DNA of 8,601 bases from DAIRET01 sp036795455 (lineage in GTDB: Bacteria; Bacteroidota; Ignavibacteria; Ignavibacteriales; Ignavibacteriaceae): the NCBI GenBank assembly GCA_036795455.1, contig DAIRET010000123.1:1-8601 (forward strand), written 5' to 3'. Below the pieces are notes generated by a model that made no database searches, was not told where the DNA came from, and saw nothing but the letters and a program-made list of their open reading frames with translations. The position numbers and the translations under genes are program-made. Within the stretch, counting starts at the first letter, position 1; every line of letters starts with the position of its first letter. Positions 1 through 5,879 of this stretch are shown in pieces.

Positions 1-179
1 CGAGGATACATCTCTTCGATTGGCAAGGTAGCATGTCCGCATCCGAAAGTGTGAACCCATCTACCTGCACCGATTGTATCAGCCATAGCTTCGGCTGCTT
101 TTTTTATATTTTCTATTTGAGTTTCCTCAATATTATCCATTATTTTTCTTGTTTCTTCAAGCCATTTTTTTGCTAACAT
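1..179 (-). CDS. SIS-domain phosphosugar-binding protein (N-terminal part, cut by window edge)
   Basis: The first 59 codons of a minus-strand gene that runs off the left edge. After a helical, charged N-terminus (residues 1-38) comes the segment WVHTFGCGHATLPIEEMYP (41-59). This resembles the first strand and phosphate-binding loop of SIS (sugar isomerase) proteins of the UPF0309 type, whose consensus has a FGxGHS-like loop followed by a Glu pair. Such proteins bind phosphosugars in the cytoplasm and act as isomerases or related enzymes. The ATG is preceded by AAGAAGGA, about five bases upstream, in the 35-base gap after the permease stop. It is the third gene of a kinase-permease-SIS operon, so it probably acts on the phosphorylated sugar. 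The family call is fairly good; the exact reaction cannot be read from this fragment. Confidence 0.72.
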   Translation of the reverse strand, partial: MLAKKWLEETRKIMDNIEETQIENIKKAAEAMADTIGAGRWVHTFGCGHATLPIEEMYP

Positions 180-214
180 TTTTTCCTTCTTTTCTTTAGA
201 TTAATAAAACAGTA

Positions 215-1369
215 TCATTTTTTTGCGGATGATAATTTAAGTACCCGCTGAAGTATTACAACCATTATCACTATACTCATAATAATAATAGTTGAAAAAT
301 TCCTTATTCCGTAAGCATTCGCGACTAATCCCGTTACATAATTAATTATTGTGTTCCCGGTTAATGCTATTACGAATATCAAACTGAATGCAGTACCTGA
401 ATAACCGGAATAAATATCCCCGATAATTCCCAGCAATACAGGGAAACCCGCTGCAAATGCAACACCCAAAATTACCAAACCTATTATAGCCATCCCGTAA
501 GAACTTGAAAATAGTAATACCAGACTACCGGCAAGTCCTACTAACAAACTTAGATAAAGAACAATATTAGGTGAAACTTTTTTCAACATAAAACCAAGTA
601 ACAACCGTGCAACTGTTAAACCGGCAACGTAATAAGTTAGAGCAAACAGGGAAAGCTCACTGTTTACACCAAGGTCATTTTGTAGGAAAGTTGTAGTCCA
701 ATTATTTGTTATTCCCTCAATTCCGCTTTGGAAGAAAAGGAAAAATCCTGCTAATAAGATTACAGGGTCTTTGATAAATTTTATGCCTTCTTTAATCGGA
801 AGCCCCTGCGGTTGTTTCGGTGCAGGAAACCGTACAACTAAAAAGTATATTACGGCAATAAGAAGTGAAAGACCTATTCCCGATACTATTGAATCTATAC
901 TATAAAATCGGGATAAATAACCGAGTACTGCAGGCATTCCCAAAGCGCCTATTCCGTAGAAAACTCCAAGCAAGCTAAGACTTGCCCCTTTTGCTTCTGA
1001 GCTAATATCTGCAACAAGTGCATTGGTTCCGCCGTTTATTACACCGCCTCCGAAACCGATAAAAAATACAGATACCTGAATTGCAAAAAAGGAAGTTGAT
1101 AAAGCTACTCCTTCTATTCCCGCAATTACAAGTAAACTGCTTATTATCAAAGGGAACTTGTAACCATATTTATCAACTACAGGACCGAATAAAAGCGAAC
1201 CTAACAATATCCCTATAGGCAGAAGTGAAACAAGAGAGCCTGCCGCGATATCATCAAGTTGAAACTTTGTCGTTAATGATGGGAGCAGCGTACCGATAGA
1301 GATTAGCGATACACCAAAAAAAAGCATTCCTATACAAGCCGCAGAAAAAACGGCATTTTTTTTATACAT
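215..1369 (-). CDS. MFS sugar permease (FucP/YbjJ-like)
   Basis: A 384-residue, very hydrophobic protein with about twelve predicted membrane helices, the usual size for a major facilitator permease. The first helix is at about residues 8-30. A motif A-like loop, GPVVDKYGYK (62-71), lies between helices 2 and 3, and a shorter counterpart (RLLLGFMLKK, 254-263) sits in the second half. A hydrophilic central loop falls at about 180-200. An acidic residue in a helix near 211-224 (QSGIEGITNNW) matches the FucP-like sugar branch, where a buried Glu/Asp takes part in proton coupling. It lies 9 bases after the sugar kinase, and its Shine-Dalgarno AAAGG overlaps the kinase stop region, so the two are probably translationally linked. 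Inferred role: proton-coupled import of the sugar phosphorylated by the neighbouring kinase. MFS membership is near certain; the substrate is unknown. Confidence 0.88.
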   Translation of the reverse strand: MYKKNAVFSAACIGMLFFGVSLISIGTLLPSLTTKFQLDDIAAGSLVSLLPIGILLGSLLFGPVVDKYGYKFPLIISSLLVIAGIEGVALSTSFFAIQVSVFFIGFGGGVINGGTNALVADISSEAKGASLSLLGVFYGIGALGMPAVLGYLSRFYSIDSIVSGIGLSLLIAVIYFLVVRFPAPKQPQGLPIKEGIKFIKDPVILLAGFFLFFQSGIEGITNNWTTTFLQNDLGVNSELSLFALTYYVAGLTVARLLLGFMLKKVSPNIVLYLSLLVGLAGSLVLLFSSSYGMAIIGLVILGVAFAAGFPVLLGIIGDIYSGYSGTAFSLIFVIALTGNTIINYVTGLVANAYGIRNFSTIIIMSIVIMVVILQRVLKLSSAKK

Positions 1370-1378
1370 ATTAAGCCT

Positions 1379-2332
1379 TTATGATATGATTTTTTTTAAC
1401 GCAAGATAACCTGCACCAATTAGACCGGCATCACTGCCGAGCTGCGATTTTTCAAATTTTACTTTTGTTATACTTATCGGTTGAGCCCATTTTCTTGCTT
1501 CTTTATAAATCTCTTCAACTAACTCGGAAGCGGGACCGAAGACTCCGCCTCCGAATACTATTTTCTCCGGGTTGAAAAGCGAAACAAGATTTGCTGCTGC
1601 CATTCCCCACAGTTCTATTCCCTGCGAAATTACTTTAACAGCAACTTCATCATTGTTTTTGTATCCTTTGAAAACGTCGTACGATGTAATTGATGATAAC
1701 GATTTGAGTTCGCCGGCGTATCCCTTTGATAAGTTTATTATCTCTTCTGCCGATCTTGCAAGTCCGTCCCCGGATGCATAATACTCGTAACAACCGCATT
1801 GAATAAATTTCTCTTTATACGGTCTTTCAAGAGCAAGCCAGCCGATAGCACCTGCTATATCATTTGCCCCTCTTAATACTTCACCGTTTATTAAAATTCC
1901 CGCGCCTATACCGGTTCCTACTGCCATAAAAATAACATCTTTGCATTCTTTAGCAGAACCTTGCCACACTTCTCCAAGCACGTAACAAGCTCTGTCGCTA
2001 TCAATACAAACGGAAATATTTTTACCGGCAAGATGTGAGGTGAGTTCTTCCAAAAGTGGATAATTCTCCCATCCTTTAATATTGGGAGCCCATACAGAGC
2101 CTGTTTTTGCCCAGTAAATACCGGGGATACAGACTCCTATTGAATTTATTTCAATCCCCTTTTCCGTCGAAACCGATAATAATCCGTCAAGAAGATTTAT
2201 TATTAATTCACCGACTTCACTGCCGGCTTTTCTGTTGAGTGGAGAGCTGTTCTTGAAGAGGATTGTCCCATTTTGATCAAAGATTGCTCCCGATAGTTTT
2301 GTACCGCCAAGGTCTAAACCGATTACTGCCAT
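1379..2332 (-). CDS. ROK-family sugar kinase with atypical zinc/sugar site
   Basis: A 317-residue cytoplasmic protein of normal ROK length. Visible parts are the N-terminal phosphate loop GLDLGGTKLSG (5-15), the catalytic Asp region IDSDRACYVLGE (110-121, probable base D113), the second phosphate loop GTGIGAG (139-145), and a C-terminal FNPEKIVFGGGVFG segment. ROK kinases phosphorylate hexoses or N-acetylated amino sugars with ATP. There is no N-terminal helix-turn-helix, so it is a kinase rather than a NagC/XylR-type repressor. The usual AGEIGH segment reads AGAIGW (160-165), replacing both the Glu and His that normally contact sugar and metal. The usual CxCGxxGCxE zinc motif is shortened to CGCYE (179-183). 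It is the first gene of an operon with a sugar permease and a SIS protein. Start chosen because CAAAGG lies seven bases before the ATG. Kinase family is sure; substrate is not. Confidence 0.9.
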   Translation of the reverse strand: MAVIGLDLGGTKLSGAIFDQNGTILFKNSSPLNRKAGSEVGELIINLLDGLLSVSTEKGIEINSIGVCIPGIYWAKTGSVWAPNIKGWENYPLLEELTSHLAGKNISVCIDSDRACYVLGEVWQGSAKECKDVIFMAVGTGIGAGILINGEVLRGANDIAGAIGWLALERPYKEKFIQCGCYEYYASGDGLARSAEEIINLSKGYAGELKSLSSITSYDVFKGYKNNDEVAVKVISQGIELWGMAAANLVSLFNPEKIVFGGGVFGPASELVEEIYKEARKWAQPISITKVKFEKSQLGSDAGLIGAGYLALKKIIS

Positions 2333-2339
2333 TTATAAT

Positions 2340-2345
2340 CCTTTG
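2340..2345 (-). promoter_or_regulatory. Shine-Dalgarno of the ROK kinase
   Basis: CAAAGG read on the minus strand, seven bases before the ATG whose A is at 2332. It supports that start for the 317-residue kinase. Confidence 0.6.
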
Positions 2346-2404
2346 TAAAATTGTTAATTGTAAAGCACCTTCTTATAGGAAACAAAATGACGTTAAATAG
2401 TATC

Positions 2405-2434
2405 GAAATATATTTAATATTTCCCGATTAATCG
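2405..2434. repeat. Inverted repeat and palindrome upstream of the sugar operon
   Basis: GAAATAT (2405-2411), five spacer bases, then ATATTTC (2417-2423) form an inverted repeat. It abuts the perfect ten-base palindrome CGATTAATCG (2425-2434). The pair lies about 75-100 bases upstream of the kinase start, where a repressor or activator of a sugar operon could bind. The AT content makes chance repeats likely, so an operator role is only a suggestion. Confidence 0.3.
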
Positions 2435-2439
2435 AGTTT

Positions 2440-2544
2440 TTATTCAACAAAATTTTCATCCACCCATGATTTGCGTTTGGTGTTCTTTTCCGATGTTGTT
2501 TCCATTCCGCTCCGTGCCTCTGAATCAATCCTTTTCTCTACCAT
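2440..2544 (-). CDS. Possible small protein, 34 residues, unknown function
   Basis: A minus-strand ORF from ATG (2544-2542) to TAA (2442-2440). It encodes a highly charged 34-residue peptide that starts MVEKRIDSEARSG and ends KSWVDENFVE. An in-frame TGA lies four codons before the ATG, so it cannot be longer. A purine-rich AGAGAGG precedes the ATG, but only three bases away, which is close for a ribosome site; an alternative ATG at residue 14 has GGAG four bases upstream. By eye, local GC rises within this ORF compared with its AT-rich flanks, as expected for coding sequence. It lies about 107 bases upstream of the kinase in the same direction. No membrane segment, signal peptide or known domain is visible. 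It could equally be a chance ORF. Confidence 0.33.
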   Translation of the reverse strand: MVEKRIDSEARSGMETTSEKNTKRKSWVDENFVE

Positions 2545-2793
2545 AAACCTCTCTCACTATTTGGGGGTGCAATATATAAATTTCTTTTGGTCGATAGGTT
2601 ATTGTTTCAATTCTATTAGAGGTGATATTAGCGATAATGGGAGCTATACGCTTTTTTCAGTTAAATTAGGTCTAAATTGTAATATAATTTTTTAATGAGT
2701 AATCGAATAATCCAATTAGTTATTATCGGGCATTAGTCCGCAGATTAAAAGATGAATCAATAAATCAAAAGGTAATTTCAAATAATTTTCATA

Positions 2794-2810
2794 AATTTAC
2801 GCTGTAAATT
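2794..2810. repeat. Inverted repeat AATTTAC-GCT-GTAAATT
   Basis: Perfect seven-base arms around a three-base centre, about 80 bases before the start at 2891. The size and symmetry suit a dimeric regulator site for that gene. There is no direct evidence of function, and AT-rich DNA yields such repeats by chance. Confidence 0.28.
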
Positions 2811-2890
2811 GAGCTTAAGAAAAGTAAAGAGAGAAGAAGTTTCTTTTCCTACATACAATTAGAGTTGATTACTTAACAACGAGGCTAAAA

Positions 2891-3388
2891 ATGATTAAAC
2901 ACATTTTGCTTTTATTACCAGCTGTTTATAAAAGCAATGTGAAAATCTTTTTCTTTATACTTTTTGGTTTGATAATGTTAATCAATTCCTATCCGCAAGA
3001 GATTGAGAGGTTAAATTGCGATAGTTTGTTTAGCGAATTTGAAGTTATTGAACCTAAGTATCATTGGGTAACAAAAACAACGGAATTAATAGATAACATG
3101 GATAGCATTCTTTTTTCTTTTTATAAAAAGGTAGAAAGTCTAATTAACAAACCGGATGAAAATAATTTTTTGTTAATAGGAGCAATGATAGATACATCGG
3201 GAAATGTATTATGCACCAAAGTTTACAGAGGGGTAAATGATATCGTAGACTCAATTGCTTTAAAAGAAGTTAAGGAGTTTAGATTTACTCCCGCCGAAGT
3301 CCGCGGGAAAAAAGTACAAATGCCCTCAATGCTATTATTACTGAGCGAAAAAATAATTAAAAAGTTTAAGCAGGAGAATCAGAAGTAA
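2891..3388 (+). CDS. Membrane-anchored or exported protein with TonB C-terminal-type domain
   Basis: 165 residues. A hydrophobic segment at about 17-33 (NVKIFFFILFGLIMLINS) would be a signal peptide or membrane anchor. After a linker of about 60 residues, a region at about 94-152 fits the TonB C-terminal fold: LIGAMIDTSGNVLCTKVYRG (95-114), the hallmark ALKEVKEFRFTPAEVRGKKV (123-142), then a hydrophobic last strand. In the family this domain lies in the periplasm and contacts outer-membrane receptors or other envelope partners. Genuine TonB has a long Pro-rich spacer; here there is none, so it is more likely a TonB-C-like envelope protein than a full energy transducer. GAGG at 2881-2884, six bases before the ATG, supports the first Met even though it adds about 16 residues before the hydrophobic segment. 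Partner unknown. Confidence 0.72.
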   Translation: MIKHILLLLPAVYKSNVKIFFFILFGLIMLINSYPQEIERLNCDSLFSEFEVIEPKYHWVTKTTELIDNMDSILFSFYKKVESLINKPDENNFLLIGAMIDTSGNVLCTKVYRGVNDIVDSIALKEVKEFRFTPAEVRGKKVQMPSMLLLLSEKIIKKFKQENQK

Positions 3389-3475
3389 AAAGCAATGAAA
3401 GCTGTTATCAGGAAAACGAATAAACCGAATTACTTTTGAATAAAAATATAAAAAAATGAACAAAACAGAATTAAT

Positions 3476-3479
3476 GGAG
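3476..3479 (+). promoter_or_regulatory. Shine-Dalgarno of the 62-residue gene
   Basis: GGAG seven bases before the ATG at 3487. This good spacing is a main reason to accept this short gene as real. Confidence 0.6.
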
Positions 3480-3486
3480 TATTAAA

Positions 3487-3675
3487 ATGCCGGAACCAAA
3501 TTGTGGAAATTGCGCCTGGCGGGCAAAGTATGATAATCACCCGAAATCGTTTTTGGGAAAGCTGTGGAGATGGCATATCAATTTTTGTCCCGGCTGGAAG
3601 CAATACTTTACTTCATCGACACCGGAAGAAAAAACGAAACTGGCAGAACAGTATAAATTTAAAAAGTATCAATAA
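3487..3675 (+). CDS. Small Cys/His/Trp-rich protein, possible zinc-binding
   Basis: 62 residues, unknown function. The arrangement is C6-x2-C9, then H30-x3-C34, inside a strongly patterned segment SFLGKLWRWHINFCPGWKQY (21-40) with four Trp in the whole protein (W11, W27, W29, W37). Such a C-C-H-C set could bind one zinc ion. The tail (TPEEKTKLAEQY) looks like a short charged helix. There is no signal peptide or membrane segment, so it is probably cytoplasmic. The ribosome site is good, and an overlapping ORF in another frame (3503-3721) has none. The Cys/Trp spacing looks like that of a conserved family rather than random translation, but I cannot name one. The next gene starts 64 bases on, so they may share a transcript. 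Confidence 0.68.
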   Translation: MPEPNCGNCAWRAKYDNHPKSFLGKLWRWHINFCPGWKQYFTSSTPEEKTKLAEQYKFKKYQ

Positions 3676-3738
3676 TAAAGCTAAACGATTCTATTATTTC
3701 AATCTGAAATTTGACGTTTAACATTTACTAAATGCTTC

Positions 3739-4272
3739 ATGTGTGAATCGGGATGGTATATGCAATCACCTTTAGAAGAAAAATTAATAAACAGCTATAA
3801 AGATGAGATGATCTCATTTTTAATTGATAATCCCGGGTACTTTAACGAAGCGATTGAATTGGCGGTTTCGGACAAACCGACGTTGTCATGGCGTGCAGCA
3901 TGGTTATTATGGAGCTGCATGGAAAAGAATGATAAGCGTGTAAAAAAACATATCAATACAATCCTCAAATGCATGAACAGGAAACCGGACGGGCATAAAC
4001 GGGAATTATTAAAAATACTCTCCTTCATGAAATTAAATGAAACCCAGGAAGGGAAACTGTTTAATGTTTGTATGGATACCTGGGAACAGATTGATAAAGC
4101 ACCGTCAGTAAGATTTTCAGCATTGAAGTTCATAGTCGGAATATTAAAAAAGCACCCCGAATTATCTGAAGAAGTAGTATTTTTAACACAGGAACAGTAT
4201 TTAAAAACACTATCCCCGGGTATAAAAAATGCTGTCGGAAGTCTGATGGGAGAGTTTGTTCAATCGGATTGA
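3739..4272 (+). CDS. HEAT-like helical repeat protein
   Basis: 177 residues, apparently all helical and without signal peptide or membrane helix. Repeat-like helix pairs can be seen: SWRAAWLLWSCMEKNDKRV (50-68) with the following HINTILKCM; KRELLKILSFMKLNETQEG (87-105); SVRFSALKFIVGILKKHPEL (123-142); and a shorter SPGIKNAVGSLMGEF (159-173). This matches the alpha-solenoid style of small HEAT-type proteins common in Bacteroidota, which generally act as protein-binding scaffolds and sometimes carry misleading enzyme names in databases. The first ATG has no clear Shine-Dalgarno. The Met at residue 8 (3760) has GGGATGG just before it, so the true protein may be 170 residues. No catalytic motif was found. 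It lies about 200 bases before the corrinoid operon; no functional link is shown. Confidence 0.7.
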   Translation: MCESGWYMQSPLEEKLINSYKDEMISFLIDNPGYFNEAIELAVSDKPTLSWRAAWLLWSCMEKNDKRVKKHINTILKCMNRKPDGHKRELLKILSFMKLNETQEGKLFNVCMDTWEQIDKAPSVRFSALKFIVGILKKHPELSEEVVFLTQEQYLKTLSPGIKNAVGSLMGEFVQSD

Positions 4273-4469
4273 TTTAATTTCTTATCATTACGAATAAATA
4301 AATCACACCTTCCTCTCCCCTATTCCGAAAGAGAAAGTTTTCATTATATTTGAATTGCTAAATGGGTAATTTACTGTGCAGACTTCGGTATCTGTCATCA
4401 AATATAAAAGAAAAAAGTTACGGAAACAGGTTTCGATTATTAATAATTTAAGAAGGTAAAAGAGCATCA
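4273..4469 (+). promoter_or_regulatory. Leader/promoter region of the corrinoid operon
   Basis: 197 bases without a gene. TATATTTG at 4345-4352 fits the Bacteroidota-type -7 box TAnnTTTG, but no clear -33 TTTG lies at the right distance, so it is a weak promoter candidate. A small hairpin at 4379-4394 pairs CAGA with TCTG around a C-TTCG-G tetraloop, with two bulged bases. No T-run follows, so it is not a terminator. I looked for a cobalamin riboswitch B12 box or a SAM riboswitch core and saw neither. No intrinsic terminator for the HEAT-like gene is evident. Confidence 0.3.
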
Positions 4470-5141
4470 ATGGAAAATATCCTTGACGAAATTGCAGTAT
4501 GCGTGGAAAGAGGAAAATCCAACATACAATCTCCTTATCCCCCCGACTTAAAAGGAAAAGAAGGAGCATTTGAATTAACACAAAAAGCACTTGAAAACGG
4601 AATTAAACCATCTGAAATCCTGAATGAAGGATTAATAAAAGGGATGCAGCGTATAGGTGAAAAATTCAGGGCTAACAAGGTGTTTGTTCCGGATGTCCTA
4701 ATAGCAGCAAAAGCAATGAATGCGGCAATGGTTCATATTAAACCTTTCTTTATCTCCAATGAAATTAAAACCAAAGGAAAAATTGTAATGGGAACCGTAG
4801 CCGGCGACCTTCACGACATTGGAAAAAACATAGTTGCTATGATTATACAGGGGGGCGGCTGGGAGATAGTCGACCTCGGAGTGGATGTTTCGGCTGAGAA
4901 ATTCGTTAAAGCTGTTGAAGAACATAAACCGGCAGCTATAGGATTAAGCGCTTTATTGACAACGACAATGTTGAATATGGAGAGTATAATTAAAGAAATA
5001 AAAACGGTTAATGAAGATATAAAAGTTTTGGTGGGCGGGGCACCTTTATCACAAGAGTATGCAGATTCAATTGGAGCGGATTTCTTCTCCCCTAACCCGC
5101 AGGACGCACTCGAATACTTAAATGGATTAAACATTAATTAA
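4470..5141 (+). CDS. Corrinoid protein (cap plus B12-binding domain), methyl carrier
   Basis: 223 residues, typical for free-standing corrinoid proteins of the MtbC/MtmC/MetH-module type. Residues about 10-95 form the four-helix cap domain (ALENGIKPSEILNEGLIKGM, then FVPDVLIAAKAMNAAM). Residues about 103-220 are the B12-binding domain, with DLHDIG (113-118), where H115 should be the lower cobalt ligand, SALLTTT (160-166), and the nucleotide-tail-binding GGAPLS (189-194). The protein carries the methyl group on cob(III)alamin between methyltransferases in the cytoplasm. Its TAA shares one base with the next ATG (TAATG), so it is translationally coupled to the reactivation protein. The ATG follows a weak AGAG five bases upstream, with a stronger AGAAGG farther away. 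The methyl acceptor is probably homocysteine, judging from the third gene; the donor is not evident. Confidence 0.92.
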   Translation: MENILDEIAVCVERGKSNIQSPYPPDLKGKEGAFELTQKALENGIKPSEILNEGLIKGMQRIGEKFRANKVFVPDVLIAAKAMNAAMVHIKPFFISNEIKTKGKIVMGTVAGDLHDIGKNIVAMIIQGGGWEIVDLGVDVSAEKFVKAVEEHKPAAIGLSALLTTTMLNMESIIKEIKTVNEDIKVLVGGAPLSQEYADSIGADFFSPNPQDALEYLNGLNIN

Positions 5142-5875
5142 TGAATACAATAAAAGATAATATTAAACCATTTGATGAATTGATAAATCAATCTTTCGAG
5201 TTTGAACTTCCGGCAGATGAATTAAGAATTGAAAGAGAGAGCATTGAATCGTGGCTTGGCGAAAAAATAACCGCATCGCCTGAAATTAAACTTCAAGTTG
5301 ATGAAATACTGAAAGACCTTTCGAAGTACACAGAAATCCGGTGCGGTTTCAAAGTGTTGGACCCCTCACAATTCAGAGTAACAAAAGGATTTATGTTTTA
5401 TTCAGACCTTACATTTAATCTTGAAAAGATAATTTCTACAAGGTTACTGAAAAGCGAAACTATAGCAATATTTACAGCAACAGCCGGTAACGGTTTGGAA
5501 TCGGAAGCAAGAAAATTAATGTCAAAGGGTGATTTACTTGAAGGATATATTTTCGACTCAATCGGTTCCGAAACTGCGGAAGGTGCTGCCGCATGGATTG
5601 AAAAAATGATTGATAAAACTGCTGAAGAACATGGATTGAAAACGACAAGCAGATATAGTCCCGGTTATTGCGGATGGTCTGTAAAAGAACAGCATATGTT
5701 ATTTTCTTTGTTACCGGAAAGCTTCTGCGGAATATCATTAACAGAAAGTGCTTTAATGTATCCAATCAAAAGCGTGAGCGGAATAATCGGGTTGGGAAAA
5801 GAAGTAACGAAAGAAGATTACCAATGCTCGGTTTGCGATTATACAGATTGTTTCAGACATCATAAATTGAGATAG
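5141..5875 (+). CDS. Free-standing MetH-type B12 activation domain protein
   Basis: 244 residues. The best match is the C-terminal AdoMet-binding reactivation domain of cobalamin-dependent methionine synthase: FDSIGSETAEGAAAWIE (138-154), the AdoMet-site motif RYSPGYCGW (171-179), and SLTESALMYPIKSVSGIIGL (199-218). In the family this domain uses AdoMet and an electron donor to rescue cobalamin that has oxidised to the inactive cob(II) state. Here it is a separate protein between its likely client, the corrinoid protein, and the methyltransferase. The last 16 residues carry C229-x2-C232-x4-C237 (CSVCDYTDC), which is absent from classical MetH and might bind a metal or Fe-S cluster or be redox active; C177 also sits inside the PGY motif. 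The start overlaps the upstream stop by one base. The domain call is confident; action on the neighbouring corrinoid protein is inferred. Confidence 0.88.
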   Translation: MNTIKDNIKPFDELINQSFEFELPADELRIERESIESWLGEKITASPEIKLQVDEILKDLSKYTEIRCGFKVLDPSQFRVTKGFMFYSDLTFNLEKIISTRLLKSETIAIFTATAGNGLESEARKLMSKGDLLEGYIFDSIGSETAEGAAAWIEKMIDKTAEEHGLKTTSRYSPGYCGWSVKEQHMLFSLLPESFCGISLTESALMYPIKSVSGIIGLGKEVTKEDYQCSVCDYTDCFRHHKLR

Positions 5876-5879
5876 AAGA

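Larger units (their letters stand above)
2333..2890. other. Divergent intergenic region
   Basis: About 560 bases between the leftward sugar operon and the rightward gene at 2891. Promoters for both directions should lie here, but no convincing -35/-10 pair could be fixed by eye. It contains a possible 34-codon minus-strand gene (2440-2544), an inverted repeat plus a palindrome at 2405-2434, a second inverted repeat at 2794-2810, and a weak five-pair hairpin, CGGGC-ATTA-GTCCG, at 2727-2740 with no T-run after it. The rest is AT-rich with nothing recognisable; no riboswitch consensus such as a B12 box was seen. Confidence 0.6.

Noticed and set aside
1572..1781. 69-codon plus-strand ORF within the ROK kinase
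   Set aside because: Antisense shadow of a clear kinase gene.
2471..2695. 74-codon plus-strand ORF in the divergent gap
   Set aside because: It needs a TTG start, has no ribosome site, shows no domain, and overlaps the better-looking minus-strand small ORF.
2727..2740. Hairpin CGGGC-ATTA-GTCCG considered as a terminator
   Set aside because: No T-run on either strand, only five pairs including one G-T, and no gene ends nearby.
3503..3721. 72-codon plus-strand ORF
   Set aside because: It overlaps the 62-residue Cys/Trp protein in another frame and has no Shine-Dalgarno; the other frame has both a ribosome site and a patterned protein.
4273..4469. Cobalamin or SAM riboswitch before the corrinoid operon
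   Set aside because: Neither a B12 box nor a SAM-box core can be recognised; only a small hairpin is visible.
4303..4590. 95-codon minus-strand ORF across the corrinoid leader
   Set aside because: It runs antisense into the well-supported corrinoid gene, and its Leu/Phe-rich product reflects AT-rich antisense sequence.
4698..5134. Antisense ORFs within the corrinoid gene
   Set aside because: Shadows of a gene with complete conserved motifs in the plus frame.
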